From contig NC_068558.1 in the NCBI RefSeq assembly GCF_022201045.2, positions 52,183,501 to 52,247,500 on the forward strand: DNA of 64,000 bases. The letters are read 5' to 3'. The notes under the pieces are model-generated. The model was not told where the DNA came from, searched no databases, and saw only the letters and a program-made list of their open reading frames with translations. The DNA comes from Citrus sinensis (Eukaryota; Streptophyta; Magnoliopsida; Sapindales; Rutaceae). The position numbers and the translations under genes were made by a program. Of the stretch, positions 32,488 through 44,401 are shown one piece after another; position 1 is the stretch's first letter; every line of letters begins with the position of its first letter.

Positions 32488-35400
32488 TGAATTCAGTTCT
32501 ACTGCCTGCAAAACCAACAGATATAAACCAAGTAGGTCTTATTATTATTTAATTGTAATTTGCAAGCCAGTGCCAGTAGAATAATTGCAGAATGTCGTTA
32601 AATTAATATTCAATTAGTCGATAAATAATAATCTTTGATTAAATAATAATTTTTGTCAGTTTCGATATGAAGTCAACTTGATAAATTAATAATTTGATAA
32701 TAAATTTTTAAAAAAATTGTTTTTTTCTAAGAAATTAATAATTAACTAAATTCAAATTAAATATATATGATATGTCTATAAAAAAATTTTTGGGTACTAG
32801 TATAATGTTTTCTGCATTTTATTGGTCTTTGTTACTTTATTTAGACCTTTCAAATGAGAAATCATTGTTGTATTATATGTGCTATATAAAAAGAAATAAG
32901 AGGGATATCAACTTAATAAAAAGCCTCCCTTGATGAATTACATTGTAATTGTGATTTAATTATACAATCCAATCTAAAGATTATCAAGTGACTAATTCAC
33001 TCAACAAATTCAAATTAGAATTGTATCATACATTGACAATGCAAAAACATAAAAGATTAATAGTTAAGAGAAAATAAGTTTTGAATAATGAAATTTTATT
33101 GGAAAAGCCTTAATGAATAAAACCAAAGTTTTGGAGTCCTTTTATACTAATCCTAAATACCCGAATTTACCAAAGTAAAATAGATAAATATGAAATATTA
33201 TTTTATGATAAAAATCTTCTAATCAAAATAAGAAAAAAAAATGGCTCAAATTCCATATTTTAAAAAAGATAAAAACCCTAAAAGTAAAAGAAAAATAAGA
33301 AAACAACGAAAAGCCACAAAATGACTAGAAAAAAAAACAAAATTTCTATCTCGACTATAGGGCAAAGCGGCAAGAGTTAGTCTGATTATGGTTCGTCTCC
33401 GAATAAGGTTCGAAACGGTATATTATAAGCCCAAAATCAACACCCATGACCCCAGTTATGGCCATCCAAAAGTACAATGTTTATCCGACGCAATTATGCT
33501 ACATCACACGCCTTGAGAAATTACTAAATTTTCTACCTGAGTTTTGTCTACTGTCATTCAAAATCAAATATTTGTCATCATGAACTCAAAGTCTCAAACA
33601 TTATAACTCACTCATCCACAACACAACAATAATATTTGAAAAAAAACAAAAACAAAAAGACAAAGTGAAAATGAAACTGAATGTTAATATCCTGATCACT
33701 CACCGTAGATTATAAGTGAGTTATTATGTTTTTTATTTGTAATTTGTAAGAATTTCAGATATGCAAAATTAAAAAAAAAATATTTATAATGGTTAAACTA
33801 AAATAAGGGTAAATGGAAAATTAAATGAGGTATATTGTGAAATTTAAATCATTCTAAATAAAAAGCAACGAAAACGAAAACAAGAAGTGTGAAGCTATTA
33901 GTACCCGTTCAATTCAAAATCCTTAAAAATCACAATGTTAAATATACCGCTATTAAACACAGCCATTTAATATGATTGAATGTAATATTATGATTTTAAA
34001 CACTCACCAAACACACCCATTTGTTCGTCCGTTTGTAGTACAAGAAGAAAAAGAAGAAGAACCAACACAATTCTTCAAGTTCTAGGGAAAAGAAAAAGAC
34101 AAAAAATTGCAATAGTAGGAAGTACAAGAGAGAAAATTAAATGAAAGAAGAGGGTGATGAATTGGATTTGAAATCGGAGTACTCTCAGCCATCAAGAAAA
34201 ATATGTGTTCCATTTTAAGTGAGATTGAAGATAATAAAAATAAATAAGCAACAAATATGAAGAAGGCATAGAAATAAAGGTTTAAGGAAAAATGAATTGC
34301 TAATGAATATACTGAAATTTTATAGCGGTAATGAATATTTTTTTAATGTGTAGATAAAAAAAATTAATGAATATGTTCAGTTGATGGATGATGACTTTGG
34401 TATTTACTAGAGAGTATAAAGTAAAAATTAAATTTTCAAATTTTAGTAAATTAGTAAACAGAGTAAAATAATGTTTAAAGTAAAATTTAGAGACCAATCA
34501 GCCCAATTAGCCTTACTCCCATTAAAATTATACATATATTATATCACTGCCAAATATGTTCATTTTTATTCTACAAATTTCTCATTTGTCATGTGAATGA
34601 AATTCTTTTTTTACAAAGAGCAGTGATATTTGATCCCTTCAATTTCTCTCACTAACCTTCACTATTCTATTAATCCCATTTAGTTCCAAAATTACACTTA
34701 CTAAAAATTAACAATATTGATTGTAAAAATAAATAAAAAAAATTCTAAAAAGTGTAATTTTTTGCCGACCCCCACACCTAGTAGAATTGTCTCGTTGCAC
34801 TGCACCTTGTTTATCTGTAACGGTTCTGTCTGACTTTTAATTGAATAACACAAATACCCGTTTATTTGAATTGGAGTAAGTTTAATTACACAAAGCCCAA
34901 TCCAATATTTTATATTTACATTAATGTCCTAAAATAAATGGTTAATTATAGAGCACGTGCCCATTTTTTAAAAACAAATTTTAAACTCGTTTAATTTGTT
35001 TAACAGCGAACTTAACTATCAATTTTTTTTTCAAGTAAAAGGATTTTATTTTTATTGCCAAAAAAAAAAAAAAACACTTCTTATCACATGTACGTTATCA
35101 CCATTATTATTTTCCCTTAGAAAAACCTTATCAACTTATAAAATACGCAGCCGCCATTAAAAAAAAAAAATTAAAGAGGAAGATGTTACAAAGAAATATG
35201 GAGACAACGAACAATAAATAAATAAAAATTTGAATAAAAACCACAACACGTTCAATGTAATTTGAATCACAATTAAATTCAGCCCCTTCCACAACCATTT
35301 TCATCACCACAAAATCCTTACCCACACTATACTCTTCAACTCAATCTTCAAAATTAACCCATGAATACGCATTTGATTTTGATTACTTGATCTAGGGTTT

Positions 35401-37080
35401 CAAAATACAATCCCCTAAATCATAATTCAAAATAAACCCAAATAACTAATGAAACCTTAAACCCATAATCACTAAACTTAAAGGGAACTAAGAGGTGGCG
35501 GCGAAAAGAAGCAGAAACGAAGCAGCCGACGCTCTAGAGTGGCGCGGTGGTAAACGCGGTAGTTGATGTTCCTCATTTGGTAATATGAAGATTAAGAAGA
35601 AACAAAGAACATGAAGAAGAATAAAAAGAAATGGAGAAGAAGCAGACAAGTGCTGGAGAAGAAGAAGGAGAAGAAACGGAGAAAAAGACGAAGAAAAAAG
35701 AGAAAAAATAGAGAAGAAGAAGAAATGGAGAAGAAGAAAGAGAAGAAAAAGAAAAACGAAATGGCGGAATGGCGGAATAAAAAAACGACAAAAATAAAGA
35801 GAATTTTTATTAAAATTAATTTAAGTCATGGATTTCTGATTTTACCCTTCCACCCTTAAACTTAATTGGAAAACGACGGAATTCAAGGCTTTGTACAACT
35901 AGTCAAATTTTATTGAGTGTGCAGTGTAAAAGATCAATTTATTTAAGGTCGGTAAAAAATTAGAATTTTTCTGTTCATAATTAAAAAAATATATCTATTA
36001 GTCATTTATTATTTAAAATTTAATTTAAAAAAGGACTATTTTTATATGTTAATTAAATTATATATATATATATATATGTTTACTTTAGTTTGAGTTTTAA
36101 GAGTAAAATCATCACTTTTTTTTATAATTTTGTTAACTTACAAATGATAATTAATGAATTAGTGATCGGCATATAATTTTTTTTAATTTTAAATAGACGA
36201 TTGATATACCGTTAAAATATTATAATATTTTTAATAATAGAATAAATTTAGAATATATAAATGATAATTTTTTTTTACTTTTTTTTGAATTTTAAGAGCA
36301 AAATTATTATTTTATTAACTTATAAATGATATTTAACGAATTAGTAGTTGACAGATAATTTTTATTAATTTAAAATAAATAATTGATATAAAAATAAATT
36401 TAAGGCATACGAATTAAAGATTTTAATTAAAGGGAAATTTGATGACGATATTAAATGAGAAATGAGATTTGGGCCATTGACAGCTCATTAGCTTTTTGGA
36501 GTCTAACACACGTGGATCCACTTGGACAAAATTGCGGTAAAGGATAAGCATATGAGGTGACAGTGAGTCAGTGACAGTGACCATGCCTTTATTTATTTGT
36601 TTGTTTATTTATTTTTTATATATAAAATTACTTTGGTCAGATGATATTACTTACGTCGGCTGTGATCCAAGACGGGCAGCGTAGAGCGTAGTTTTAAAGA
36701 GACAGGATTAAGATATTTGATAAATTTTTTTATTTTTATATTTGATAAAAAAATTGATATACTAATTTTATTAAAATTATTATTTAAAAAATACATTTAT
36801 TAAATAATTATAATTTCTTTACAGTTTATAACCTAAAAATTATAAACACTCAGCGCCAACTAAGACCTTAATAATCTAACATTACAGCCGTAGGAGTAGG
36901 ATTCATTCATCGAAGACGGCAAAAGAAAAGTCTCCTGTCTTGATTCGTTTCTGCGTAGATTAATAAAAATGGAATTAAAAATAAAAAATAAAAAGAGTAA
37001 TACTAGGTGAAAATTACATTAGATAAGACACAGCTAGATATGCGCAAAAAAGGTGAAAAGAAAAAGAAAAAGGGTAACGG
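32488..37080. other. Long AT-rich intergenic region
   Basis: No gene found. A GAA-rich tract (35590-35760) yields Lys/Glu/Arg-only ORFs and is a low-complexity repeat. 35480-35560 is a short GC-rich patch. TA repeats occur near 36060-36076. Some of this is probably decayed retroelement DNA, but I cannot name any. Confidence 0.45.
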
Positions 37081-38606
37081 CTTGTAGAAATAAGAAAGGT
37101 GTGAGGATCGTATCGTTGTTAAGCAGGAGAAGATCATCATTGAATTTGAATTAGCGAGGGGGTGGGGGGACGGGGTTCATCCTAATCGGTATTCTCTCTC
37201 TTTTCCCCTTTCTTACTATTATTATCTGAATTCGGATTTACCTTTACCTTTTTCTTTGTCTTTGTGTAATTACATCTATATATGTATCTAATTAATTAAT
37301 TAATTACTTAAAATTGTTTATGTTCTTTCCGGCTTTGTCTACTTACTAACCTTCCTGATCTATATCAATTACCACTGTTTAACTTTTTTTTTTTTTTTCC
37401 TTCGGTTTCCTTTCTGTGTTTTTATTTTTTTTCTTCTTCTTCTTCTTTCTTTTTTTTTTTCCTTCTCCTCTTTCTCTCTCTCTCTCTCTCTCTCTATTAA
37501 CTTTATAATAATTAATATATAAAGATCTTTATAGAAAATTGTTTCTGTTTCCATACTTGATCGATTATTATATTTCTGCACTGAATTACTGTTTATCTGT
37601 GTACAGATTTAGCTGATTTGATTTGTGTTTTTACTTTTAATCAACTGAATAACTGCATGTTAATTAATTTACCTTTTTCAATTGCTCGCGCTGTTGTAAT
37701 TGAAGTTCCAGGGAGTTGAGTATATATATATGTGTGTGTGTGTGTGTGTGGAGGATGGTTTTCATTTGGTCGCGTATGTTTCTTTGATATTAGTTCTCCA
37801 TTTATTAGGGCCTGGCCGTGGATAAATTATTTTTTTGGGGCAGCATATACATACTTACTCCCAGTCCCACTGCTTCTTCGTGTTAATTAATTCCGTTGTG
37901 ATTGAAATTGTGCTCGGGATAACATTTGTATTTCACATTATTGTTCCAAAAACTTTAACTGTTGTATTGGTGTGCCCAAAAGCTTCCCTTAATTGAAAAA
38001 TTGTTGATTTCCTTCTACTTAAGGCATGCATCTACTTGGAAGATACAGTTCACCCTTTTGATTTATCCCTTCAAGTCTTGTCACTTGTTGCATGTATCCG
38101 TTGTTGGTGCTTCGTAATTTTTTATTTTCCACAACTCCTGCACTTGAGATGATGCTTCCTAGACAAATGACTGAAGTTTTGCTTAGCTTCGTAGATTTTG
38201 AATAGGCCTTTACTGTAGACTGAACTCCACAGTGCCCCCTTCTGCCAAAGTGATGTGCTTTGACAGTTTGGATAACCAATTAACCTTGATCGATGCAACT
38301 GGATGGACTGTGTGGATTGTTTTGTGTGCCTATGTGCTGATGCAGGTTATGTAAATTACTGAGTCTATATATTGTCAATGAGGAAAATTGCTGTTTGATC
38401 ACCAGAGGTTACACTAACTGGTGCACAAGTGATTTCTTTTATTTCTTTTGGCGACGCATTTTGGTGATTACGAGTTATATATGCTTGCTGTTATGCTGTT
38501 AGCATGTGTACAACACTACCTTTCTTCACTTGATCAATTTTTTTTTTTTTTTTTTTGAATAGAATGGTGTGGGATGATACGTGCAGGACAAGCAGATTGT
38601 AATTTT
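37081..38606 (+). other. Probable promoter, 5' UTR and leader intron of the small-protein gene
   Basis: CT-rich and GT microsatellites (CT near 37475-37496, GT near 37730-37750) are followed by a typical plant leader. A T run then ATACGTGCAG|GACAAG at 38578-38593 looks like an intron acceptor 20 bp before the coding ATG, so a 5' UTR intron of up to about 1.3 kb is likely. The 5' exon is not located. Confidence 0.45.
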
Positions 38607-38843
38607 ATGGATAAGTCGGCACCTGGCAAGGAAGCTTGTGAGGAAGTCACGCGGGAGTTGCTCATTGCCATCTCATACACTCTTCCAGACAACACTTCTG
38701 CTTCAAAATTGTCATCAGAAATTCCCAAAGGTGAAACGCCAGCTACTAAAGTGAGTACGGATTATGATGGAGCAGAGAAGTATAGGGCTGAGCTGATAGC
38801 AATATCAAATTCAGAGTCACCAGCTACACCGGAAGAGCATTAA
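38607..38843 (+). CDS. Small conserved plant protein of unknown function
   Basis: 78 residues from the ATG at 38607, starting MDKSAPGKEACEEVTRELL and ending EEH-stop. The MDKSAPGK and TRELLIAISYTLP words and the late EKYRAELIAIS word match, from memory, a family of small plant proteins with no assigned role. The frame is open from 38574, but 38607 is preferred because a likely acceptor (CAG ending at 38586) lies between. It has no signal peptide, membrane segment or known domain, and is acidic and Ser/Glu-rich at the end. A GTGAGT at about 38750 resembles a donor, but the frame reads through it in keeping with the family. Confidence 0.6.
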   Translation: MDKSAPGKEACEEVTRELLIAISYTLPDNTSASKLSSEIPKGETPATKVSTDYDGAEKYRAELIAISNSESPATPEEH

Positions 38844-39964
38844 GACTGGACGGGCAGGGGGCTACTTGTGTTGGGTGTGGAAACCTTTGTTGTTTGTTTT
38901 CTTTTCTTTTGTTTTCTTTTTGCATGATAAAAACTTATTTTTAAATGGCAACTTGTAATATAAAACTCATGTTCTGTTGCGAGATAGGACACGCGCGAAT
39001 GCGATACCAAAATGCGGGGACTCATAATAATCTTTATGAGCGACACCCAAAATGCATTTCTTGAACTTGAAGTTAACGTCTTTACAATTACCGAAGTCCT
39101 GGTTGTGTGACGAGGCTTTTCTATGGTCCATGAACGAGTATATATATTTGATCTGTTTAATTCATTAACACTAAACAGGGCTATGTTGAAGGCTGTTGTA
39201 GTGTTGTTATTTTGTTTTGATCTGTTTTTTGGGGCATCCTCTTTCTTTTGTCTTGGTAGTTCTTCTCTGCATGTCACAACTGCACCGACGGCACCGGAAG
39301 TTAGTAAGTGCAGGAGATTTAGGAATAATTTTTTGGATTCTCGCAGACCGCATTATTTATTTATTTCAGGAGTTGAGCATTGACCGTTGTTATTTAGGGA
39401 TAAGCTGTCCTAGGACTTGACATCCGTCTTCCGTCATGCAGGACAGCAACACAACCCTTGTACGGTAGGCAAAGCAGTGATCGAAAGCTTATTTGTTGTC
39501 CCCCTTTTTTCTTCGCTATTAATTTATCCGATCAAATCAATTAGATGTTGGACTAGCTGTATTACAAAAAAAAAAAAAAAAAATCAGTTTCTATTGCAAT
39601 TGGAATTCTACCCTACTACAAAATTTTTTTTTTTAATAAATAAATAAAATCTTCCTTTTCTAAATTCGAATTAGAAAAAAAAAATATTTTTTGATTCAGA
39701 TGATTAAAACAAATCTTTTACTTTATTTGTGTATCTTGAATCAAAGTCTTAATATCTCCAGATATCTATGTGTAGCACAAGGCAGCAGCGGAAATTAGAT
39801 TTAGATGGTTGTGAACGAACAATTGTCAACGGGATTGGCCTTGTTTTGTCTTTCTATTTTGTTCGCCTAAATAATTTTGCTTAAAATAATTAAGGCGGAT
39901 TAATAAGCATGGCCTACTAATTATGTTACATTAAATGAAAATATGCGCTAGTACTGTAGAGTCA
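38844..39964. other. 3' UTR and intergenic
   Basis: This probably contains the 3' UTR of the small-protein gene. The open frames at 39123-39420 look like chance ORFs, with poor composition and no recognisable motif. No gene seen. Confidence 0.45.
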
Positions 39965-40655
39965 CAATTGTGGCAAGTGCATATCAAGAATCAGAGTGCT
40001 TGTATGTTACTCGGCCAAAGAGCTGGAGTTCGAACCCCTACAAACGCAATGTGAGGTATTTTCTTCTTTAATTACAATGTATAATTGAGTGAATATAGTT
40101 TTATCCCTTATCCAAGTGTGAATGGAGTACACATCTCTCGAATATAAAAATTTGGGTAAAGTTTCATAAATATATGTAAGTTGGTTAAAAATCTGGCCAG
40201 AGCTCCATAAGTATATGTAAGTTGGTTAAAAATTTGGGCAGAGTTCCAAAAGTATATGTAAGTTGATTAAAAATGTAGGTAGAGCTCTATAAGTATATAT
40301 AAGTTGGCTAAAAATCTAAGCAGAGCTCTATAAGTATATGTAAGTTGGTCTAGTAATAGTGAGCTCCAAAAGTATATGTAAGTTGATCAAAAATCTATGT
40401 AGAGCTCCATAAGTCTATGTAAGTTGATTAAAAATGTAGGTAAAGCTCTATAAGTATATGTAAGTTGGTTAAAAATCTAAGCAGAGCTCTATAAGTATAT
40501 GTAAGTTGGTCTAGTAATAGTGAGCTCCATAAGTATACGTAAGTTGATTAAAAATCTATGTAGAGCTCCATAAGTATATGTAAATTGATCTCAATAATAA
40601 TCTGATTTGTAAATATAAGTTGTAATCAATATCATGTAATAAAAAAAAAGTGTTA
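39965..40655 (+). repeat. tRNA-derived SINE-like element with expanded body
   Basis: The head contains a pol III B-box-like word GAGTTCGAACCCC near 40008-40020. It is followed by a body with CACATCTCTCGAATATAAAA, the 41-bp array, and a tail AATAATCTGATTTGTAAATA then ATCATGTAAT and an A run. The same tail words occur in the copy at 40890-41190. Confidence 0.65.
40158..40591 (+). repeat. 41-bp tandem array (about 11 units) inside the SINE
   Basis: Units follow the pattern AGAGCTCCATAAGTATATGT plus AAGTTGGTTAAAAATCTGGGC. Two units are shortened at the same place (GGTCTAGTAATAGTGAGCTCC at about 40350 and 40511), and the CAGAGCTCTATAAG words at 40321 and 40482 are 161 bp apart. A four-unit block was therefore itself duplicated. 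Confidence 0.9.
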
Positions 40656-40889
40656 GTGTGTCTTCAGCTTCGAAGAAAAAAAAAAAGGGTTTGTTTGTGT
40701 ACATCACATTAAATATATAAAGGATAAATTTTGGTTGAGGAAAAAAAAGAATTATGAAATAGTTAGCACGAGCCCCATTGTTGTGGTTGTAACTTTAAGG
40801 GACACTCAGTATGGCCTTTTCCCAAAGTTGTTTTAAAATTTTGTGCAGCTTTGGAATTTACTATTTAAGAACCACTAGTTTTTTTTTTT

Positions 40890-41190
40890 TTTAAGTCTAT
40901 ACCCAAACCTCACAAGTGTGAGGTTATGGATTTGAGTCCCCACGATGTATCGTGGGGTTTAATTTTCTTTCTCAATTTGAGTGAAAATAATATTCTCTCT
41001 TTCGAAATGTGAGTAGAGTAGACGTTCCTCGAATATTAGAGAGGGTTAAAATCTAGGCGATACTTCATAAGAATTAATGTAAATTAATGTAAACTAGTCC
41101 TAGTAACAGTCTGATTTGTAAATATTAATTATAATCTCATGTAATATAATTTGTACTCTTGAGCAATAATCTCATATAATAATAAAAAAA
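40890..41190 (+). repeat. Second SINE-like copy, unexpanded
   Basis: It carries the B-box-like GGATTTGAGTCCCC at about 40929-40942, the body words GTGAGTAGAGTAGACG and CCTCGAATATTAGAGA, a single copy of the 41-mer region, and the tail TAACAGTCTGATTTGTAAAT ending in an A run. This is the ancestral-like form of the neighbouring expanded copy. Confidence 0.6.
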
Positions 41191-42215
41191 AAAGAACCAC
41201 TAGTTTTTATGCGAATCCCTACTTTTATTGAAAATACATGCAACATGAACATATTTGTCAATTTTAGTCGGATCGATCCTCTACATGACTACATCTCACT
41301 TCACTTCAAGCCTTTCATTTATTTAAAGGTCGATTTTTGCATATTGACTACTGTATCAATCGGGAATACTTAGGCGGAAGTAAAGGGTGATCTAAATAAG
41401 ATTAAAGGCTCCGTTTGGGATTTAAAAGTTATTTTAAAAAGATAAAAATTAATTTTTAGTATTTGATAAATTTTTTAAAAAATTACTTTTGATAAAATCA
41501 CTTTATCTTATAATAGATTTTGAAAAGTAAAAAATAAGTAGCTTTTCAAAATCTAATTTTGAAAATTATTTTCATATTTAATGTAATTTCGTATATATCT
41601 TCATATAAATTACAAAAACACAAAATTATCCTTATTAATTAGAAAATAAAATCATTAACCGCAAAAACTACTAATTATATTGAGATAATAAAATAAAATA
41701 AACAATATAAGATATTATATGTACACAATAAAAAATGTTTTATATACATGTTTATAAATATTTAAATAAATTTTATTTAATATAATGTGTAATTCAGTCA
41801 TTTATATTCTTATAATAGTTTGATAATAAGATTTATTAAATACATGTTACTACTTTTAAAACTCACAGTAGTTTTAAAAATAAATTTTTCTAAATGTTTA
41901 ACTGATTTTTTTTACAGTTCATTATTTATACAACACAACTATCAGCAATCATTTTAAAAGATTCAGCATTATCAAACTCACTAGAGTAGTAACTTTGATT
42001 GTGTTCCAATAATTATGTGCAGATCATAATTGTGAATATGAATTTTAAGGGCGCCCGCAAAAGTTTAGGAAATTTACTTCAGTTTTAGCTATTTATTCCT
42101 TTTTTTCTTAATTTTTATTAATTTCAAATTATTGTGTATCATATCTTACATGTGTCGTTGTGACAGATGCAAGGTAAATGAGTAGTTGGACAGAAATTAA
42201 TGTTAACAAGGGTAT
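41191..42215. other. AT-rich spacer with a possible MITE start
   Basis: GGCTCCGTTTGGGATTTAAA at about 41406 is the kind of terminus seen in plant MITEs. I could not find a clear matching opposite end or target duplication. No gene. Confidence 0.35.
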
Positions 42216-42224
42216 ATAGATTTA

Positions 42225-43828
42225 GGAAAAATGACAAACACACCCCCAACATTTAGGCAAAGGGATAAAAATCCCCCTAACGTTTTAAAAAAGATATTTA
42301 CACCCCAATTTATTATAGTTTTACCATTATGCCCTTCTAACATATAAATTTTTTTATTAAATTATCCAATTTGTCTATATATTGTTAATAAAATTGTAAA
42401 TAGATAAATTCGACATTATAAAAAAAATTTAAATATACCCTCATTGCCCAATTCCTCTATTTAAATTTTTATCAATAACTAATTTTCAAAAAAGACATCT
42501 ATACACCTAAAAAAATTGTAAATAAATTATAATTTTAAAAATAAAATTAGTTATTAATAATCAATTTTATTTAAATTTTAAACTTGTATATTTAACAATT
42601 CTCCACATGTCAATCATTTAAACTTGTACATTTATAACCAATTTTCTATGTTATTTATTATGGTATTAATAACCAATTTTATTTTTAAAATTATAATTTA
42701 TTTACAATTTTTTTTTAAGTGTGTAGATGTCTTTTTTGAAAATTGGTTATTGATAAAAATTTAAATAGAGGAATGAGGCAATGAGGGTATATTTATAATT
42801 TTATTAGCAATATATAGATAAATTTAGGGATGGCAAAAATTCCCATGGGGACGGGTACCTTCGGGGATTTTTCCCATTTGGGGAGGGTACGAGGATACTT
42901 TTATACCCAATTTCTTATTCGGGGAAGGGACGAGAAAATTTTTTTACCCAGTTTCTTATTCGGGGAAGGGGCGGGGATGAGGTGGAATCCCCATCCCCTC
43001 CTCATTTCCCCATTTTAATTTTTAATTTTATTTTTATTTTTTAAAATTACTAGTAAATAAATAATAAATTTTGAATTATATTATAAAATTATAAATATTG
43101 GTAAAAGTAACAAATATCAAAATATTTATATTATTAAACTTTTAGGCCTAATTAACTAATTAAAGTGTTAAATTTTTATTTAGGACATTAAAAAGGTCGG
43201 GTAGATTCTATTAGCCCAAAAATTTTGTTTTAATTTTAATTTTGTTTTATTAAAAATATTAATTAAGTATCTACATTTATTTCATTTATTTTATTGTCGA
43301 TATAAAAGTAAATTCTTTTTCTTTTTATTGTAGGATTATGAAGATTGACAAAGATAATTATTTTGATAATTTGTATTTTGCATGTGACTTTTATAATAGA
43401 TCAATGTTAATGTAAAATATATTTCGAACTTTACTTTTGTTTGAATTTTTTATTTTAATATAATTAATTCAAAATCAAAAATAAAAAAAATATGTATTAG
43501 TTATTAGAGGATCGGGAATCCTCAGGGATCCCCTGTTATTATTTGGGGAAGGGATGAAGATTCTTTCAAGCAATTCTGACGGGGATGGGGAGGGGACGGG
43601 GACATACGCAAAATATCGGAGATGGGTATGGAGAGATTAGTCCCCTCCCCTCCCCTCCCCTCCCCATTGCCATCCCTAGATAAATTGAATAATCTAATAA
43701 TTTTTTTATATGCTAGAAGGATATAATGGCAAAATTATAATAAATTAGGGTGTAAATATTTTTTTTAAAATGTTAGAAAATTTTTTATCCCTTTACTTAA
43801 AGGTTGGGGGTGTGCTTGTTATTTTCCC
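42225..43828. mobile_element. Mutator-like non-autonomous element with very long terminal inverted repeats
   Basis: The left end GGAAAAATGACAAACACACC matches the reverse of the right end, GGGAAAATAACAAGCACACC. Pairing continues for about 330 bp on each side (left arm to ~42560, right arm from ~42664) if the nested insertion at 42825-43678 is set aside. It is flanked by perfect 9-bp direct repeats ATAGATTTA at 42216-42224 and 43829-43837, the Mutator-like target duplication length. It has no ORF of its own, so it is a foldback or TIR-MULE MITE of about 740 bp before the second insertion. Confidence 0.85.
42825..43678. mobile_element. hAT-like 854-bp element nested in the right arm of the MULE-like element
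   Basis: It has perfect 12-bp TIRs TAGGGATGGCAA at both ends and perfect 8-bp target duplications GATAAATT at 42817-42824 and 43679-43686. Both features fit the hAT superfamily. It has G-rich sub-terminal stretches (GGGGACGGG, GGGGAAGGG at one end, CCCCTCCCCTCCCC at the other) and an AT-rich core with no transposase. Confidence 0.88.
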
Positions 43829-43837
43829 ATAGATTTA

Positions 43838-44401
43838 TTGTTTTGGATCTGACTAGGAATCCAAATAATGATGATGGAAACTTTTCTGTCAGTCATTAAG
43901 CAAGAATGCCTAAAATGATTATTGTTGACGACATAACACTAGAAATGAAAGAAATTCATTTGGTTGATTATCCACATAGGGAATAAGGCTGTTATTAGTA
44001 ATTATATTATGCAAAAATATTTCAGATAGTTTATTTTATACAAGGAAAGAAGAAATAAGGTATAAGTTGAAAAAAAGGAAGAGAGGGGGGAAAAAAAGGG
44101 GATGTGAGAAATAGAAAAGGTAATGAAAATCACCCCCTCAATGTCTATTTTTATTGAGAGGAGGACAAAGAAACAGATATGGGCCGGCAAGCTTAGGTTT
44201 CCTTAATTATCTATACCCTCCCGCCCTTCCAAATAAAAATCACCCCCTCAATATATAATAACTCCAGTTGACTGTGGGGTGGGTGTGTGTGTGTGGGGGG
44301 GCATATAGTACAAGGAAAGAGACTGAGAGGAATGTCTCAGCTCTGAGCCTCACTACGAGTCTTTATTATTAACAGTATTAAGGGGTGGTGAGTTAAAGGT
44401 G
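43838..44401. other. Intergenic and promoter region of the KAO gene
   Basis: AT-rich with a purine tract near 44060-44100 and GT/G repeats near 44276-44300. The last 100-150 bp is probably the KAO 5' UTR. No other gene. Confidence 0.5.

Noticed and set aside
35611..35859. Lys/Glu/Arg ORF
   Set aside because: Made almost wholly of GAA/AAG low-complexity repeat. The opposite strand also gives an ORF, as expected for simple repeats.
37369..37581. Minus-strand ORF rich in Lys, Arg and Glu
   Set aside because: It is the reverse of the CT-rich leader of the small-protein gene. Low complexity, no start context.
39123..39420. Two overlapping plus ORFs with hydrophobic starts
   Set aside because: They lie in the presumed 3' UTR or spacer, overlap each other in different frames, and match no family.
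40000..40030. tRNA gene suggested by GTTCGAACCCC
   Set aside because: Only the B box is convincing. No full acceptor stem or anticodon arm can be formed, so it is a SINE head and not a tRNA.
40158..40591. Regular repeats that might suggest a CRISPR array
   Set aside because: Units are contiguous 41-mers without unique spacers, in a plant SINE. It is a minisatellite.
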